A stretch of 49,253 nt of DNA from Betaproteobacteria bacterium (GTDB lineage: Bacteria; Pseudomonadota; Gammaproteobacteria; Burkholderiales; JACQAP01), in contig JANXVW010000084.1 of NCBI GenBank assembly GCA_025351455.1, positions 1 through 49,253 on the forward strand. Reading direction: 5' to 3'. The notes beneath the pieces were generated by a model that saw only the letters and a program-made list of their open reading frames with translations, was not told where the DNA came from and ran no database searches. The translations under genes were made by a program, and so were the position numbers. How positions within the stretch are numbered: position 1 is the first letter of the stretch; each line of letters begins with the position of its first letter. Below are positions 27,097-35,172 of the stretch, in pieces.

Positions 27097-27969
27097 ATGG
27101 AGGCGTTCCTGCATCAGGTATTTTCGGGGCTGGCGACTGGCGGAATCTATGCCAGCCTGGCGCTTGCGCTGGTGATGATCTACCAGTCGACCAATCACAT
27201 CAATTTCGCGCAAGGCGAGATGGCGATGTTCTCCACTTACCTGGCTTGGAGCATGATTGACGCCGGCCTGGCCTACTGGTGGGCCTTCCTGCTGACGGTG
27301 GCGATTTCGTTCATTACCGGTGTCGTCATTGAACGCATCATCATTCGCCCGGTGGAGCGGGCGCCGGTGCTGTCCGTCGTCACCGTGTTCGTCGCGTTGC
27401 TGGTCATTTTCAACAGTGTGGCGGGGTGGATTTTTACCTACACCATCAAGACGTTTCCCAGTCCGTTTCCAGAGCAGCCCTTGTTCGGCAACCGTTACAT
27501 CTCGTCGCACGAGCTGGGCGCCATCGGCATCACGCTTGGCGTTCTGGTCGTGCTTTATCTGTTCTTTCGCTTCACGCCGCTCGGGTTGGCCATGCGAGCC
27601 GCGGCACAGAATGCGACGTCGAGCCGGCTCTCCGGTATTCGCGTCGGCTGGATGCTGGCGCTGGGATGGGGCCTCGCCGCGGCGGTAGGTGCGGTGGCGG
27701 GCATGTTGATTGCGCCGATCGTCTACCTGGATCCGAACATGATGTCGGGGGTCCTCTTGTACGCCTTCGCGGCGGCCCTCGTCGGCGGAATCGACAGTCC
27801 TTTCGGTGCCGTACTCGGTGGTTTCCTGGTTGGTGTGCTCGAGAACCTGATCGGCGCTTATGTCGTCGGGACGGAATTGAAGCTGACGGTGGCGCTGGTA
27901 TTGATCATCGGCGTGCTGGTGTTCAAGCCGACCGGATTGTTCGGCAGAGTGTTTGTCTCTCGCGTGTAG
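27097..27969 (+). CDS. livH: branched-chain-type ABC transporter permease LivH
   Basis: A 290-residue inner-membrane permease with the family start FLHQVFSGLATGGIYASLAL and several hydrophobic spans. The GLAMRAAAQNATSSRLSGI stretch is the cytoplasmic coupling loop for the ATPase (EAA-like). GGAG lies 5 nt before the ATG. It ends in the VLIIGVLVFKPTGLFGR terminus usual for LivH. Confidence 0.94.
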   Translation: MEAFLHQVFSGLATGGIYASLALALVMIYQSTNHINFAQGEMAMFSTYLAWSMIDAGLAYWWAFLLTVAISFITGVVIERIIIRPVERAPVLSVVTVFVALLVIFNSVAGWIFTYTIKTFPSPFPEQPLFGNRYISSHELGAIGITLGVLVVLYLFFRFTPLGLAMRAAAQNATSSRLSGIRVGWMLALGWGLAAAVGAVAGMLIAPIVYLDPNMMSGVLLYAFAAALVGGIDSPFGAVLGGFLVGVLENLIGAYVVGTELKLTVALVLIIGVLVFKPTGLFGRVFVSRV

Positions 27970-27981
27970 CGCAGGGGGGCC

Positions 27982-28133
27982 GGTGATTGGGCGATTGGGC
28001 GATTGGGCGATTGAGTGAAGGGAAGGGGGCATCCTCTTTTTTTTATTTACGCAAGAAAACTACGAAGCGAAAACCAAACACAATTCATGTTCAATCGCCA
28101 AATCGCCAAATCGCCAAATCGCCAAATCGCCGG
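27982..28133. repeat. inverted tandem-repeat element GATTGGGC / AATCGCCA, overlapping livM
   Basis: Left arm (27982-28014) is about four copies of GATTGGGC; right arm (28091-28133) is about five copies of AATCGCCA on the plus strand, i.e. GATTTGGC inverted. Both arms begin with CCGG at the outer end and finish with GATTGA at the inner end. The right arm lies inside the livM coding sequence, encoding an N-R-Q-I-A-K-S-P repeat. Confidence 0.9.
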
Positions 28134-29118
28134 CCTCGCGGTCTTGCTTGCACTCGCCATAGCGCTGCCCTTCCTGGTCAGCAATTACCGGGTGTTCCAG
28201 CTCAACATGGTGCTGGTCTACGCTATCGTGCTGCTGGGACTGAACATACTGACCGGATTCAACGGCCAGATCTCGCTTGGACACGGTGCTTTCTATGCGA
28301 TCGGCGCCTATGTCGCCGCGATCCTGATGGACCATTTCGGTTGGCCGTACTGGACGACGCTGCCGGCGGCAGGCGTCGTGTGTTTCGCGTTCGGCTTTCT
28401 GTTCGGCCTGCCGGCGCTGCGGCTGCGCGGCCACTACCTGGCGCTCGCCACGTTCGCCCTGGCTGTCGCGATGCCCCAGTTGCTGAAGTACAAGCACGTC
28501 GAACAATGGACAGGCGGCGTGCAGGGCATCGTGATCGTGAAGCCCGATGCGCCGTTCGGCCTGAAGATCACGCCCGACCAATGGCTCTACCTGTTCACGC
28601 TGGCGATCCTGGTCGTCATGTTCGTCGTCGGCTGGAATCTTTTGCGCGGCCGCACCGGACGCGCCATCGTGGCGATTCGCGACCACCCGATGGCGGCGGA
28701 GGCGATGGGCGTGAACATCGCGTTGTACAAGACCCTCACGTTCGGGGTCAGCGCGCTTTACACCGGCGTGGCGGGAGCACTCGGCGCGATTGTCGTCCAG
28801 TTCGTGGCCCCCGACAGTTTCACCGCCGGCCTGTCGATCAATTTCCTGGTGGGCATCGTCATCGGCGGCGTGGGCTCCATTTCCGGTGCGTTCTACGGCG
28901 CGCTGTTCATCCAGTTTGTGCCCAATTTCGCCGACCAGATTTCCAAAGCGGCACCCTGGGCGATTTATGGCGTGTTTTTGCTTGCTTTCGTTTATCTGAT
29001 GCCGGGCGGGGTGGCGGGCTTCGTGCGGCTCGCGTGGTTGCGGATTCGGGGCGTGCGCACCCGGGCGAATGCTCGATCCGCATTGAGTGAAATGACTGAA
29101 CCGAGGAGGACACCATGA
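28087..29118 (+). CDS. livM: branched-chain-type ABC transporter permease LivM
   Basis: A permease with multiple hydrophobic spans; LNILTGFNGQISLGHGAFYA is the LivM family signature and AIRDHPMAAEAMGVNIALYK the coupling loop. I start it at the ATG at 28087 (343 residues), though no good ribosome site is visible and a GTG at 28015 is also in frame. With this start the first 15 codons after ATG are the AATCGCCA repeat, so the N-terminal tail is repeat-derived and the ancestral start was probably overwritten. It ends in a 4-nt ATGA overlap with the binding-protein gene. Confidence 0.9.
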   Translation: MFNRQIAKSPNRQIAGLAVLLALAIALPFLVSNYRVFQLNMVLVYAIVLLGLNILTGFNGQISLGHGAFYAIGAYVAAILMDHFGWPYWTTLPAAGVVCFAFGFLFGLPALRLRGHYLALATFALAVAMPQLLKYKHVEQWTGGVQGIVIVKPDAPFGLKITPDQWLYLFTLAILVVMFVVGWNLLRGRTGRAIVAIRDHPMAAEAMGVNIALYKTLTFGVSALYTGVAGALGAIVVQFVAPDSFTAGLSINFLVGIVIGGVGSISGAFYGALFIQFVPNFADQISKAAPWAIYGVFLLAFVYLMPGGVAGFVRLAWLRIRGVRTRANARSALSEMTEPRRTP

Positions 29119-30317
29119 AAAGGAAACTGCTGGCAGGGTTGGGATTGATGGCCTGCGTTTTGGCATCGAGCGCGGCGGCGGAAAAAAAATACGACCCCGG
29201 CGCGACGGACACCGAGATCAAGATTGGACACACCAATCCCTATAGCGGGCCGGCATCCGCCTACGGCACTATCGGGCGTTCGGAGGCCGCTTACTTCAAG
29301 ATGATCAACGAGCAGGGCGGAATAAACGGCCGCAAGATTGTGTTCATCAGTCTTGATGACGGCTACAGCCCGCCCCGCACCGTGGAACAGGTGCGCAAGC
29401 TGGTCGAGGAAGAACAGGTGCTGCTGTTGTTCCAAAGCCTCGGCACACCGAGCAATACCGCGATTCACAAGTATATGAACGCCAAAAAGGTGCCCCAGTT
29501 GTTTGTGTCAACGGGCGCGACCAAATGGGGAGATCCGCAGAACTTCCCCTGGACCATGGGCTGGCAGCCAAACTACCAGACCGAAGCGCACCTTTACGCC
29601 AAATATCTACTCCAGAAAAAACCCGCTGCCAAGATCGCGGTGTTGTACCAGAACGACGATTACGGCAAGGATTATCTCAAAGGCCTGCGCGACGGCCTGG
29701 GTAGCCAGGCGGACAGTCTGATCGTCAGCGCGGTCAGCTATGAAGTAACCGACCCCACGGTGGATTCCCAGATCGTCACCTTGCAAGGATCTGGAGCGGA
29801 CGCCCTGTTCATTTTCGCGACGCCGAAATTCGCAGCCCAGGCCATTCGAAAGACCTATGACGTGGGCTGGAAGCCAATGATGTTCCTCAACAACGTATCG
29901 AGTTCGGTGGCGAGTGTCCTCCAGCCAGCCGGGCTGGAAAAATCCATAGGATTGGTGACCGCCCTTTATTTCAAGGACCCAACCGATCCCCAATGGGCGA
30001 ACGATCCGGCAATGAAAGAGTGGCAGGGAATGATGAAAAAGTACTACCCGGACGGGAACCTGAGTGACGGTTTCAACGTGTTCGGATACCTGGCGGCGCA
30101 GACTCTGGTCCAGGTGCTCAAACAATGTGGCGATGAGCTCACGCGTGAGAACGTCATGCGCCAGGCCGCCAACCTCAAGAACCTGGCGCTGCCAATGTTG
30201 TTGCCGGGAATCAAGATCAATACCAGCCCCACGGATTTCTATCCGGTCGACCAGATCCAGCTTGCCCGATTCGATGGCAGACGCTGGGTATTGTTCGGGG
30301 AAGTGCTCGGCAAGTAA
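29115..30317 (+). CDS. ABC transporter periplasmic binding protein (LivK-like), copy 1
   Basis: A 400-residue secreted binding protein with signal peptide (LLAGLGLMACVLASSAAA) and the LivK/peripla_BP_6 fold: EIKIGHTNPYSGPASAYG at the start of the mature domain and INEQGGINGRKIVFISLDD. GAGGAGGA precedes the ATG, which overlaps the livM stop. It is the ligand-binding subunit of the transporter. The G-x-S-A-Y-G class binds amides, urea-like compounds or aromatic acids as well as branched amino acids; the ligand is not decidable here. Confidence 0.94.
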   Translation: MKRKLLAGLGLMACVLASSAAAEKKYDPGATDTEIKIGHTNPYSGPASAYGTIGRSEAAYFKMINEQGGINGRKIVFISLDDGYSPPRTVEQVRKLVEEEQVLLLFQSLGTPSNTAIHKYMNAKKVPQLFVSTGATKWGDPQNFPWTMGWQPNYQTEAHLYAKYLLQKKPAAKIAVLYQNDDYGKDYLKGLRDGLGSQADSLIVSAVSYEVTDPTVDSQIVTLQGSGADALFIFATPKFAAQAIRKTYDVGWKPMMFLNNVSSSVASVLQPAGLEKSIGLVTALYFKDPTDPQWANDPAMKEWQGMMKKYYPDGNLSDGFNVFGYLAAQTLVQVLKQCGDELTRENVMRQAANLKNLALPMLLPGIKINTSPTDFYPVDQIQLARFDGRRWVLFGEVLGK

Positions 30318-30419
30318 AACAATGCTGAGAGGCTCGCGGCGTTTGGGAGGACGCATGTTCCCAGCCGCCCGCGAATAATCACTACCGCCGGTGATAATCG
30401 CCCGGAAGGGGAAACCGTA

Positions 30420-31621
30420 TTGAAAAGAATTTTCGCATTTCTTGCGATGACGCTGGCCCTGGTGATTGCACAAACCGGCCATGCGGAAAAAAGCTACGGA
30501 CCGGGTGTGACCGACAGCGAGATCAAGATCGGCCAGACCATGCCTTACAGCGGTCCGCTGTCCGCATTCGGCACGATCGGCCGAGCCCAGGCCGCCTATT
30601 TCGAGATGATCAATGCCAGGGGCGGGGTCAACGGGCGCAAGATCAAGCTGCTTTCGCTCGACGACGGTTACAGTCCGCCCAAGACCATCGAGCAGACGCG
30701 CAAGCTGGTCGAATCCGATGAAGTCCTGCTGCTGTTCAGTTCCTTCGGCACGCCGCCGAATACGGCTGCAATGAAATACCTGAACGCGAAAAAAGTGCCG
30801 CAGCTCTTCATCGCCGCGACCGGCATGAAGTGGGGCGATCCGAAAAACTTTCCCTGGACGATGGCGTTCCTGCCCAGCCAGAAGACCGGCACCGCGGGCT
30901 ACGTCAGCCATCTGCTGAAGACCCGCCCGGACGCAAAAATCGGCGTGCTCTATCAGAACGATGACTTCGGCAAGGACTATCTCAAAGCGCTGCGCGATCA
31001 GTTGGGGAGCAAGGCTGCGTCGATGGTCATCGCGGAGGCATCGTATGAATCTACTGATCCGTCGGTCGATTCGCAGATCGCGACCCTGCAAGGATCCGGC
31101 GCAGACACGTTTTTCAGCTTCGCCTCGCCAAAGTTTGCCGCTCAGTCCATCCGCAAGGCCTACGATATCGGCTGGAAGCCGCTTTTTTTCATTCCTTACA
31201 GCGCGCAATCGGTTAATGCCGTGCTGCAGCCGGCCGGCCTCGACAAGTCGGTTGGCGTGATCTCCTCGGCCTATGTGAAGGATCCGACCGATCCGCAATG
31301 GAAGGGCGACGCGGCGACCAGGGAATGGCTGGCCTGGATGAAGAGCTATTATCCGGAAGGGGACTTGTCCGAGATCTACAATGTGTATGCGTATACCAAC
31401 GCGCAGTTGCTGATCCAGGTACTCAAGCAGTGCGGCGATGAACTCACGCGTGAGCACGTGATGAAGCAGGCGGCGAATCTGAAGAACTTCGAACTGCCCA
31501 TGCTGTTGCCGGCGTACGCATCAATACCAGCGCGACCGATTACGACCCGATCAAGCAGCTGCAACTCATGCGCTTCGACGGCAAGGAGTGGGTTCGCTTT
31601 GGCGAGGTGACTGGCCCCTGA
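30420..31621 (+). CDS. ABC transporter binding protein, copy 2, frameshifted near 3' end
   Basis: A paralogue of the preceding binding protein, starting at a TTG with GGAAGGGG upstream and a signal peptide (MTLALVIAQTGHA). As sequenced the frame runs to 31610 but its last 30 residues are not family-like (ARPITTRSSSCNSC). Restoring one G near 31511 gives LPGVRINTSATDYDPIKQL then MRFDGKEWVRFGEVTGP and a stop at 31621, aligning to the end of copy 1. A single-base deletion or a sequencing error is therefore likely. The last ~35 residues form part of the C-terminal lobe, so the mutant protein may be unstable. Confidence 0.9.
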
Positions 31622-31624
31622 CCA

Positions 31625-31684
31625 CTACAGGGCGGCGGCGCCTGCCCGGGCGACGATGCCGTCCGGGAACAGGTGCAGGGCGAG
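31625..31684 (-). pseudogene. 3' relic of a second GlcG/HbpS-like gene
   Basis: On the minus strand the sequence encodes LHLFPDGIVARAGAAAL followed by a stop. The intact gene at 33362-33760 ends MQSFQDGIVARAGAAAL and a stop. The proteins match at 14 of 17 positions but nearly every codon differs at its third base, so this is the remnant of a divergent paralogue and not a recent duplication. In-frame stop TAA lies immediately upstream, at the edge of the lower-GC block. Confidence 0.85.
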
Positions 31685-31804
31685 TTATCAGCAGGTCTAT
31701 CTAGTAATGCGGAATGAGGGATTTCAGGGAGTTACCGCGCCGGCTAGTCCAGAATTGATTGAGCCGCCTCCGAGTCCACAATAACCATTGCTCTGTCTTG
31801 CACT

Positions 31805-32686
31805 ATGATCGAACGAACATTGTTTGCCTATTTGAATATCGAGCATCCAATGGTCGCGTGGGAGGTTGCTATCGGAAGGCTAAAATCTTCCCGCAACCAT
31901 TCAAGCGAAAAATTCGGAATCTCAATGTGGGCGTTCTCAATGTTGCAACGCTACGCAGAGGGAAGAATGCCCGCCCGATTCATAAACGAATTGGTGTTGG
32001 AACAGAGACGGCTCGCTATCAATCCATTCTTGGTGTCGAGAATGCAGGGGCTTTACTTTTTCAAGTCTGAACACGACGCAATAGCGGCCCTGAATCGGTG
32101 GGGTCTGCCGCATAAAAAAAAGTACATTAGTGCGATCGATTTTTCTGCGTCCGCATTGACGGAATTGGACTCAGAATGGATTACTAACAATCTGCGAAGA
32201 AAAGCCGAAAAAGATGACTGGATGGATTCGTACTGGCGAGGCGAAATCGCCGGAGAAAATACACTGACCGAAGTATTGGCTATGGGCTCTGGATTTGTTC
32301 TGAACAAGGAGTTGCGCATAGAGTCATATAAGAAGATTTACGGAATGTGGCCCGACGCTTCCATATTGTTGGCGGCCGCCTGCTGTGGATTTTCTCAGTG
32401 TAATTTGAACGAGATTGCTTTAGTAAAGCCAGAACTACTTACGGTTGGAAATGCGGTTGAGGGGCGATTTTTTATATACATGACCGAGTTCGACAACAAT
32501 CAACACGCGATAATGGATGCCATCGAAGACTGCAAAAGGAATAACGAATGCCCACCGTATCGGGCGCCGGACAATGCTGAACACTTTTTTGCAGTGCCGG
32601 ACCTGCGTCACCTCGCCTTCCGATTCGAACATCCTGGGACGTTGACCGCATTTGAATCCGTTCATGATGCTTCGTATCAGAAGTAA
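31805..32686 (+). CDS. orphan protein of unknown function (lower-GC block)
   Basis: A 293-residue soluble protein with no signal or membrane segment and no family I recognise. Noticeable pieces: GLYFFKSEHDAIAALNRWGL, SYWRGEIAGENTLTEVLAMG and LLAAACCGFSQCNLNEIALV. An N-terminal region with FF-S-E-H-D-A and a central Y-W-x-G-E segment faintly recalls ADP-ribosyltransferase-like folds, but this is weak. No catalytic motif is confirmed. The local base composition is lower in GC than the flanks (about 38% GC at 32281-32340, versus 65% at 37981-38040). It precedes another orphan gene by about 100 nt. Real gene status is supported by length and codon composition. Confidence 0.6.
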   Translation: MIERTLFAYLNIEHPMVAWEVAIGRLKSSRNHSSEKFGISMWAFSMLQRYAEGRMPARFINELVLEQRRLAINPFLVSRMQGLYFFKSEHDAIAALNRWGLPHKKKYISAIDFSASALTELDSEWITNNLRRKAEKDDWMDSYWRGEIAGENTLTEVLAMGSGFVLNKELRIESYKKIYGMWPDASILLAAACCGFSQCNLNEIALVKPELLTVGNAVEGRFFIYMTEFDNNQHAIMDAIEDCKRNNECPPYRAPDNAEHFFAVPDLRHLAFRFEHPGTLTAFESVHDASYQK

Positions 32687-32790
32687 AAGTTTTGGGCGGT
32701 CTTCGCAATTCGACTGCCCGCCGATATCGAGTGGCGGAATATGACAGTTTGTTCATAGGATATTCAGCCGTCAAATTGGGGAGCCGCGCA

Positions 32791-33261
32791 ATGAGATTCA
32801 ATGGCACAACGGCTCATAGAACGGGGGGCTTGACTACAGAAGGGCACGCGCCAAGTGAAAGCCTAATTCAGAAATTGAATCCGCAACGCGAGGTGGGGAT
32901 TCTAAAGGCGACGGGATGGACTCAGTTGGCTACAGGCTCGTTGAATCTTGTGAGTGTGAAAGAACACGTACACACCGAACTTTTACGTGAACAGCCTGTT
33001 TATGAGGAACGGGGAACCGACATCAAGTACCCGACGGCGTCCGCAGGGATACCGCTCGCGCGCGTTTCCTATCGGTACTATAGTGGGCGAGTGGATTTCG
33101 GCAGCAAAAAAGAAAACGTTCTGGTGCGAATAGCAGAGGTGCCCGCCAGTAAAACCATCGTGGAACTGTTTTCGCAAGAGAAACTTCGCGTCAAACTAGG
33201 CATCGAAGTTGGCAAGGAAAAGGAAGTCGAAGTCGTTGTGTTTCATCGCAAGGAGAAATAG
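32791..33261 (+). CDS. orphan protein with riboflavin-kinase-like (DUF120) C-terminus
   Basis: A 156-residue protein from the ATG at 32791, which has GGGGAG 7 nt upstream; an in-frame start at 32692 overlaps the preceding gene's neighbourhood and has no ribosome site. The middle (GILKATGWTQLATGSLNLVS) and the end (TIVELFSQEKLRVKLGIEVG, then acidic VEVVVF) resemble archaeal-type CTP-dependent riboflavin kinases: a G-T/S-L-N-L strand followed by an E-L-x-S-x-x-x-L-R-x-x-L terminus. That resemblance is from memory and low confidence. Second gene of the lower-GC block. Confidence 0.55.
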   Translation: MRFNGTTAHRTGGLTTEGHAPSESLIQKLNPQREVGILKATGWTQLATGSLNLVSVKEHVHTELLREQPVYEERGTDIKYPTASAGIPLARVSYRYYSGRVDFGSKKENVLVRIAEVPASKTIVELFSQEKLRVKLGIEVGKEKEVEVVVFHRKEK

Positions 33262-33361
33262 AGCGCCCACTGTAGCTGCGGTGGACCGCATGCTTGGCGG
33301 TAAATGAAACGGGTACAACGACAACGGAATCCGCGAAGCCAGAACGTTCGTGCGAGAATCG

Positions 33362-33760
33362 TTAGAGCGCCGCTGCCCCCGCCCTCGCTACAATCCCATC
33401 CTGGAACGATTGCATTCCCGATACGCCGATCGCACCGACGAACTTTCCGTCCTTGACGAGCGGTACGCCGCCCTCGAGGGGGACGGCTCCAGGCAGGGCC
33501 ATCATGACGATACGGCCCTCGGCGACATTGTCTTCAATCGCTTTGGTGGGACGCTTGAGCAGGATCGCGGAGCGTCCTTTTTCCTCGGCGATCCTGCTGG
33601 AACCCTTCTGCGTTCCGTCGATGCGTTCCAGGTACATGAGGTGGCCGCCGTCGTCGAGGATGGCGATGACCATCGGCCAGCCGTTGCGGTCGGCCTCGGC
33701 GCGCGCCGCCGCGGCGATGCGCTTTGCGTCATCCAGGGCCAGGATCAATTGTTGAAGCAT
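33362..33760 (-). CDS. GlcG/HbpS family protein
   Basis: A 132-residue protein of the GlcG/HbpS (DUF336) family: AKRIAAAARAEADRNGWPMV, IAILDDGGHLMYLERIDG and GAIGVSGMQSFQDGIVARAG are typical. Members bind heme or cobalamin, or act as small companions in glycolate and diol metabolism operons. Its ATG lies 14 nt after the stop of the frame-corrected amidohydrolase, so the two are one operon. Function in this cluster is unknown. Confidence 0.92.
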   Translation of the reverse strand: MLQQLILALDDAKRIAAAARAEADRNGWPMVIAILDDGGHLMYLERIDGTQKGSSRIAEEKGRSAILLKRPTKAIEDNVAEGRIVMMALPGAVPLEGGVPLVKDGKFVGAIGVSGMQSFQDGIVARAGAAAL

Positions 33761-33774
33761 CGGTGCGTCTCCCG

Positions 33775-35027
33775 TCAGTGCACGGAATCGAAGAGATTCT
33801 TGTGGATGCGGCCGTCTTTCATGACGAGCTTGATGTTACCCGGGACCTGAAGCAGCCTGACATCGTCATGCGGCTCACCGGCGACCACCACAGGTCGGCC
33901 AGGAAACCTTCCGCTATTTCGCCCGCCCGGCCTTCCAGCATCATGGCCGCCGCGCCTGTCCTCGTCGCGGCGACCAGCGCTTGCGTATGGGAGTAACCAA
34001 AAAATTTGACGAAATGGCCGATATCGCGCGCGTTAGTACCATGCGGCGTCCATGGAAAACCGTAGTCTCCGCCCACCAGCACGCGCACGCCGCGCTTGCG
34101 CAACTCGGCAAATACACGCTTCGCGCATTCGAACTGGTGAACCACACCGGCCGCTTCGGCCTTTTCATAGGTGATGCCCCACTCCCCGGCCTCGTACATG
34201 AGGTTGTGCAGCAGCCCGATTGCGGGTGCTACGAATATGCGCTCGCGCGCCGCCTCCAGGAGGTCCAGACATTCCTCGTCGGCATATTCGCAGTGATAGA
34301 GGATGTCGATTTTGTGCCTGAGTGCGAGCTTGATCGAGGCCGCGGCCCGGACATGGGCAGCGACGCGCTTGCCGTGCGCATGCGCGGTTTGCGCCGCCGT
34401 GCGGATTTCCACCTCGTTCATGACATTCTGGTCGGAACGCGAGTTCGGGGTGGTCTGGTTTCCCGAGATATTCAGCTTGATTGTGTCGACGCCTTCGCGG
34501 ATCAGCATTCGGCATGTTTTCGCCATTTCGTCAACGCCGTCGACGATCATGGCGATCGATTCTCGATGGATATGCATCTGGCGCTCGTCACCGAGATTGC
34601 CGGTATTGGTCAGTTCGGGACCGGCGGCGAGCATGCGCGGTCCCGGGATGTGGCCGGCGTTGATTTCGTTGCGCACCACTACGTCAATGCGCGGTTTCGC
34701 CGACCCGCCGCTGACACAGGAGGTAAATCCGGCTTCCAGCACGACCCGCGCATGTTGCGTGGTGCGCAGGGTGTGTTCTTCGGGCGGCACGTCACCGGTG
34801 TCGGCGATGCTGGCCTTGTGCAGAAAGGGCAGGTGGGCGTGCCCGTCGACCAGGCCGGGAATCAATGTATGGTCGGCAATGTCGAAGGCAATGGCGGATT
34901 CCGGAAATCGTGTGCCCGGGGACTGGATACGACTTATGCGGTTGCCGGCGACCAGTACATCAGCCGCAAACGCAGGCCTGCCGCTGCCATCCCAGACCTT
35001 TCCACCCCGCAACAGAACCGCGTCCAT
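33775..35027 (-). CDS. metal-dependent amidohydrolase, frameshifted near 3' end
   Basis: Start at the ATG at 35027 with GGAGGG upstream (MDAVLLRGGKVWDGSGRPAF). The HXH metal motif is GLVDGHAHLPFLHK; further ligands are around VAAHVRAAASIKLAL and ILYHCEYADEE, and the last Asp region VLVGGDYGFPW. As sequenced the frame departs at about 33891 (ADLWWSPVS) and stops at 33819. Restoring one base gives ADLVVVAGEPHDDVRLLQVP then NIKLVMKDGRIHKNLF, a normal family ending, with a stop at 33775. So one base is missing, by decay or sequencing error. Imidazolonepropionase-like amidohydrolases hydrolyse cyclic amides, aryldialkyl esters or dipeptides; substrate unknown. Confidence 0.9.
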
Positions 35028-35117
35028 TGTCCCTCCGGAATTTTCGTCAGATGAAAATTGTAACGCCGACGGCATGAGTGAGGGGGATATCACGCGGCCC
35101 GGACACGAAGAAGCGCC

Positions 35118-35145
35118 ACCGGTGCGGGTTATACTGCGCACCGGT
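35118..35145 (+). promoter_or_regulatory. inverted repeat around TATACT, possible SDR promoter-operator
   Basis: ACCGGTGCG (35118-35126) and CGCACCGGT (35137-35145) are a perfect 9-bp inverted repeat. Between them is TATACT (35130-35135), a possible -10. A transcript from it would begin near 35142, about 31 nt before the SDR start. No clear -35 element is present, as expected for an activated or repressed promoter. Location is seen; function is inferred. Confidence 0.5.
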
Positions 35146-35172
35146 CGTAGAAAAAATGACGGAGGCACAATC

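Noticed and set aside
26347-28032. Long open frame on minus across livF-livH
   Set aside because: Antisense to two well-supported transporter genes; composition (Gln/His/Arg rich) shows no domain.
28060-29166. Long open frame on minus overlapping livM
   Set aside because: It is antisense to a clear permease and its protein is low-complexity, His/Gln/Arg-rich without a family pattern; typical of a high-GC shadow.
29607-31457. 616-codon minus frame across the binding proteins
   Set aside because: Shadow of two tandem paralogues; its internal repetition only mirrors their similarity.
31625-31684. Attachment-site duplication of the HbpS gene end
   Set aside because: Third-base differences at almost all codons rule out an identical att core; it is a divergent paralogue remnant.
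33981-35054. Plus-strand frame opposite the amidohydrolase
   Set aside because: Shadow frame; the minus-strand protein has metal motifs and a strong ribosome site.
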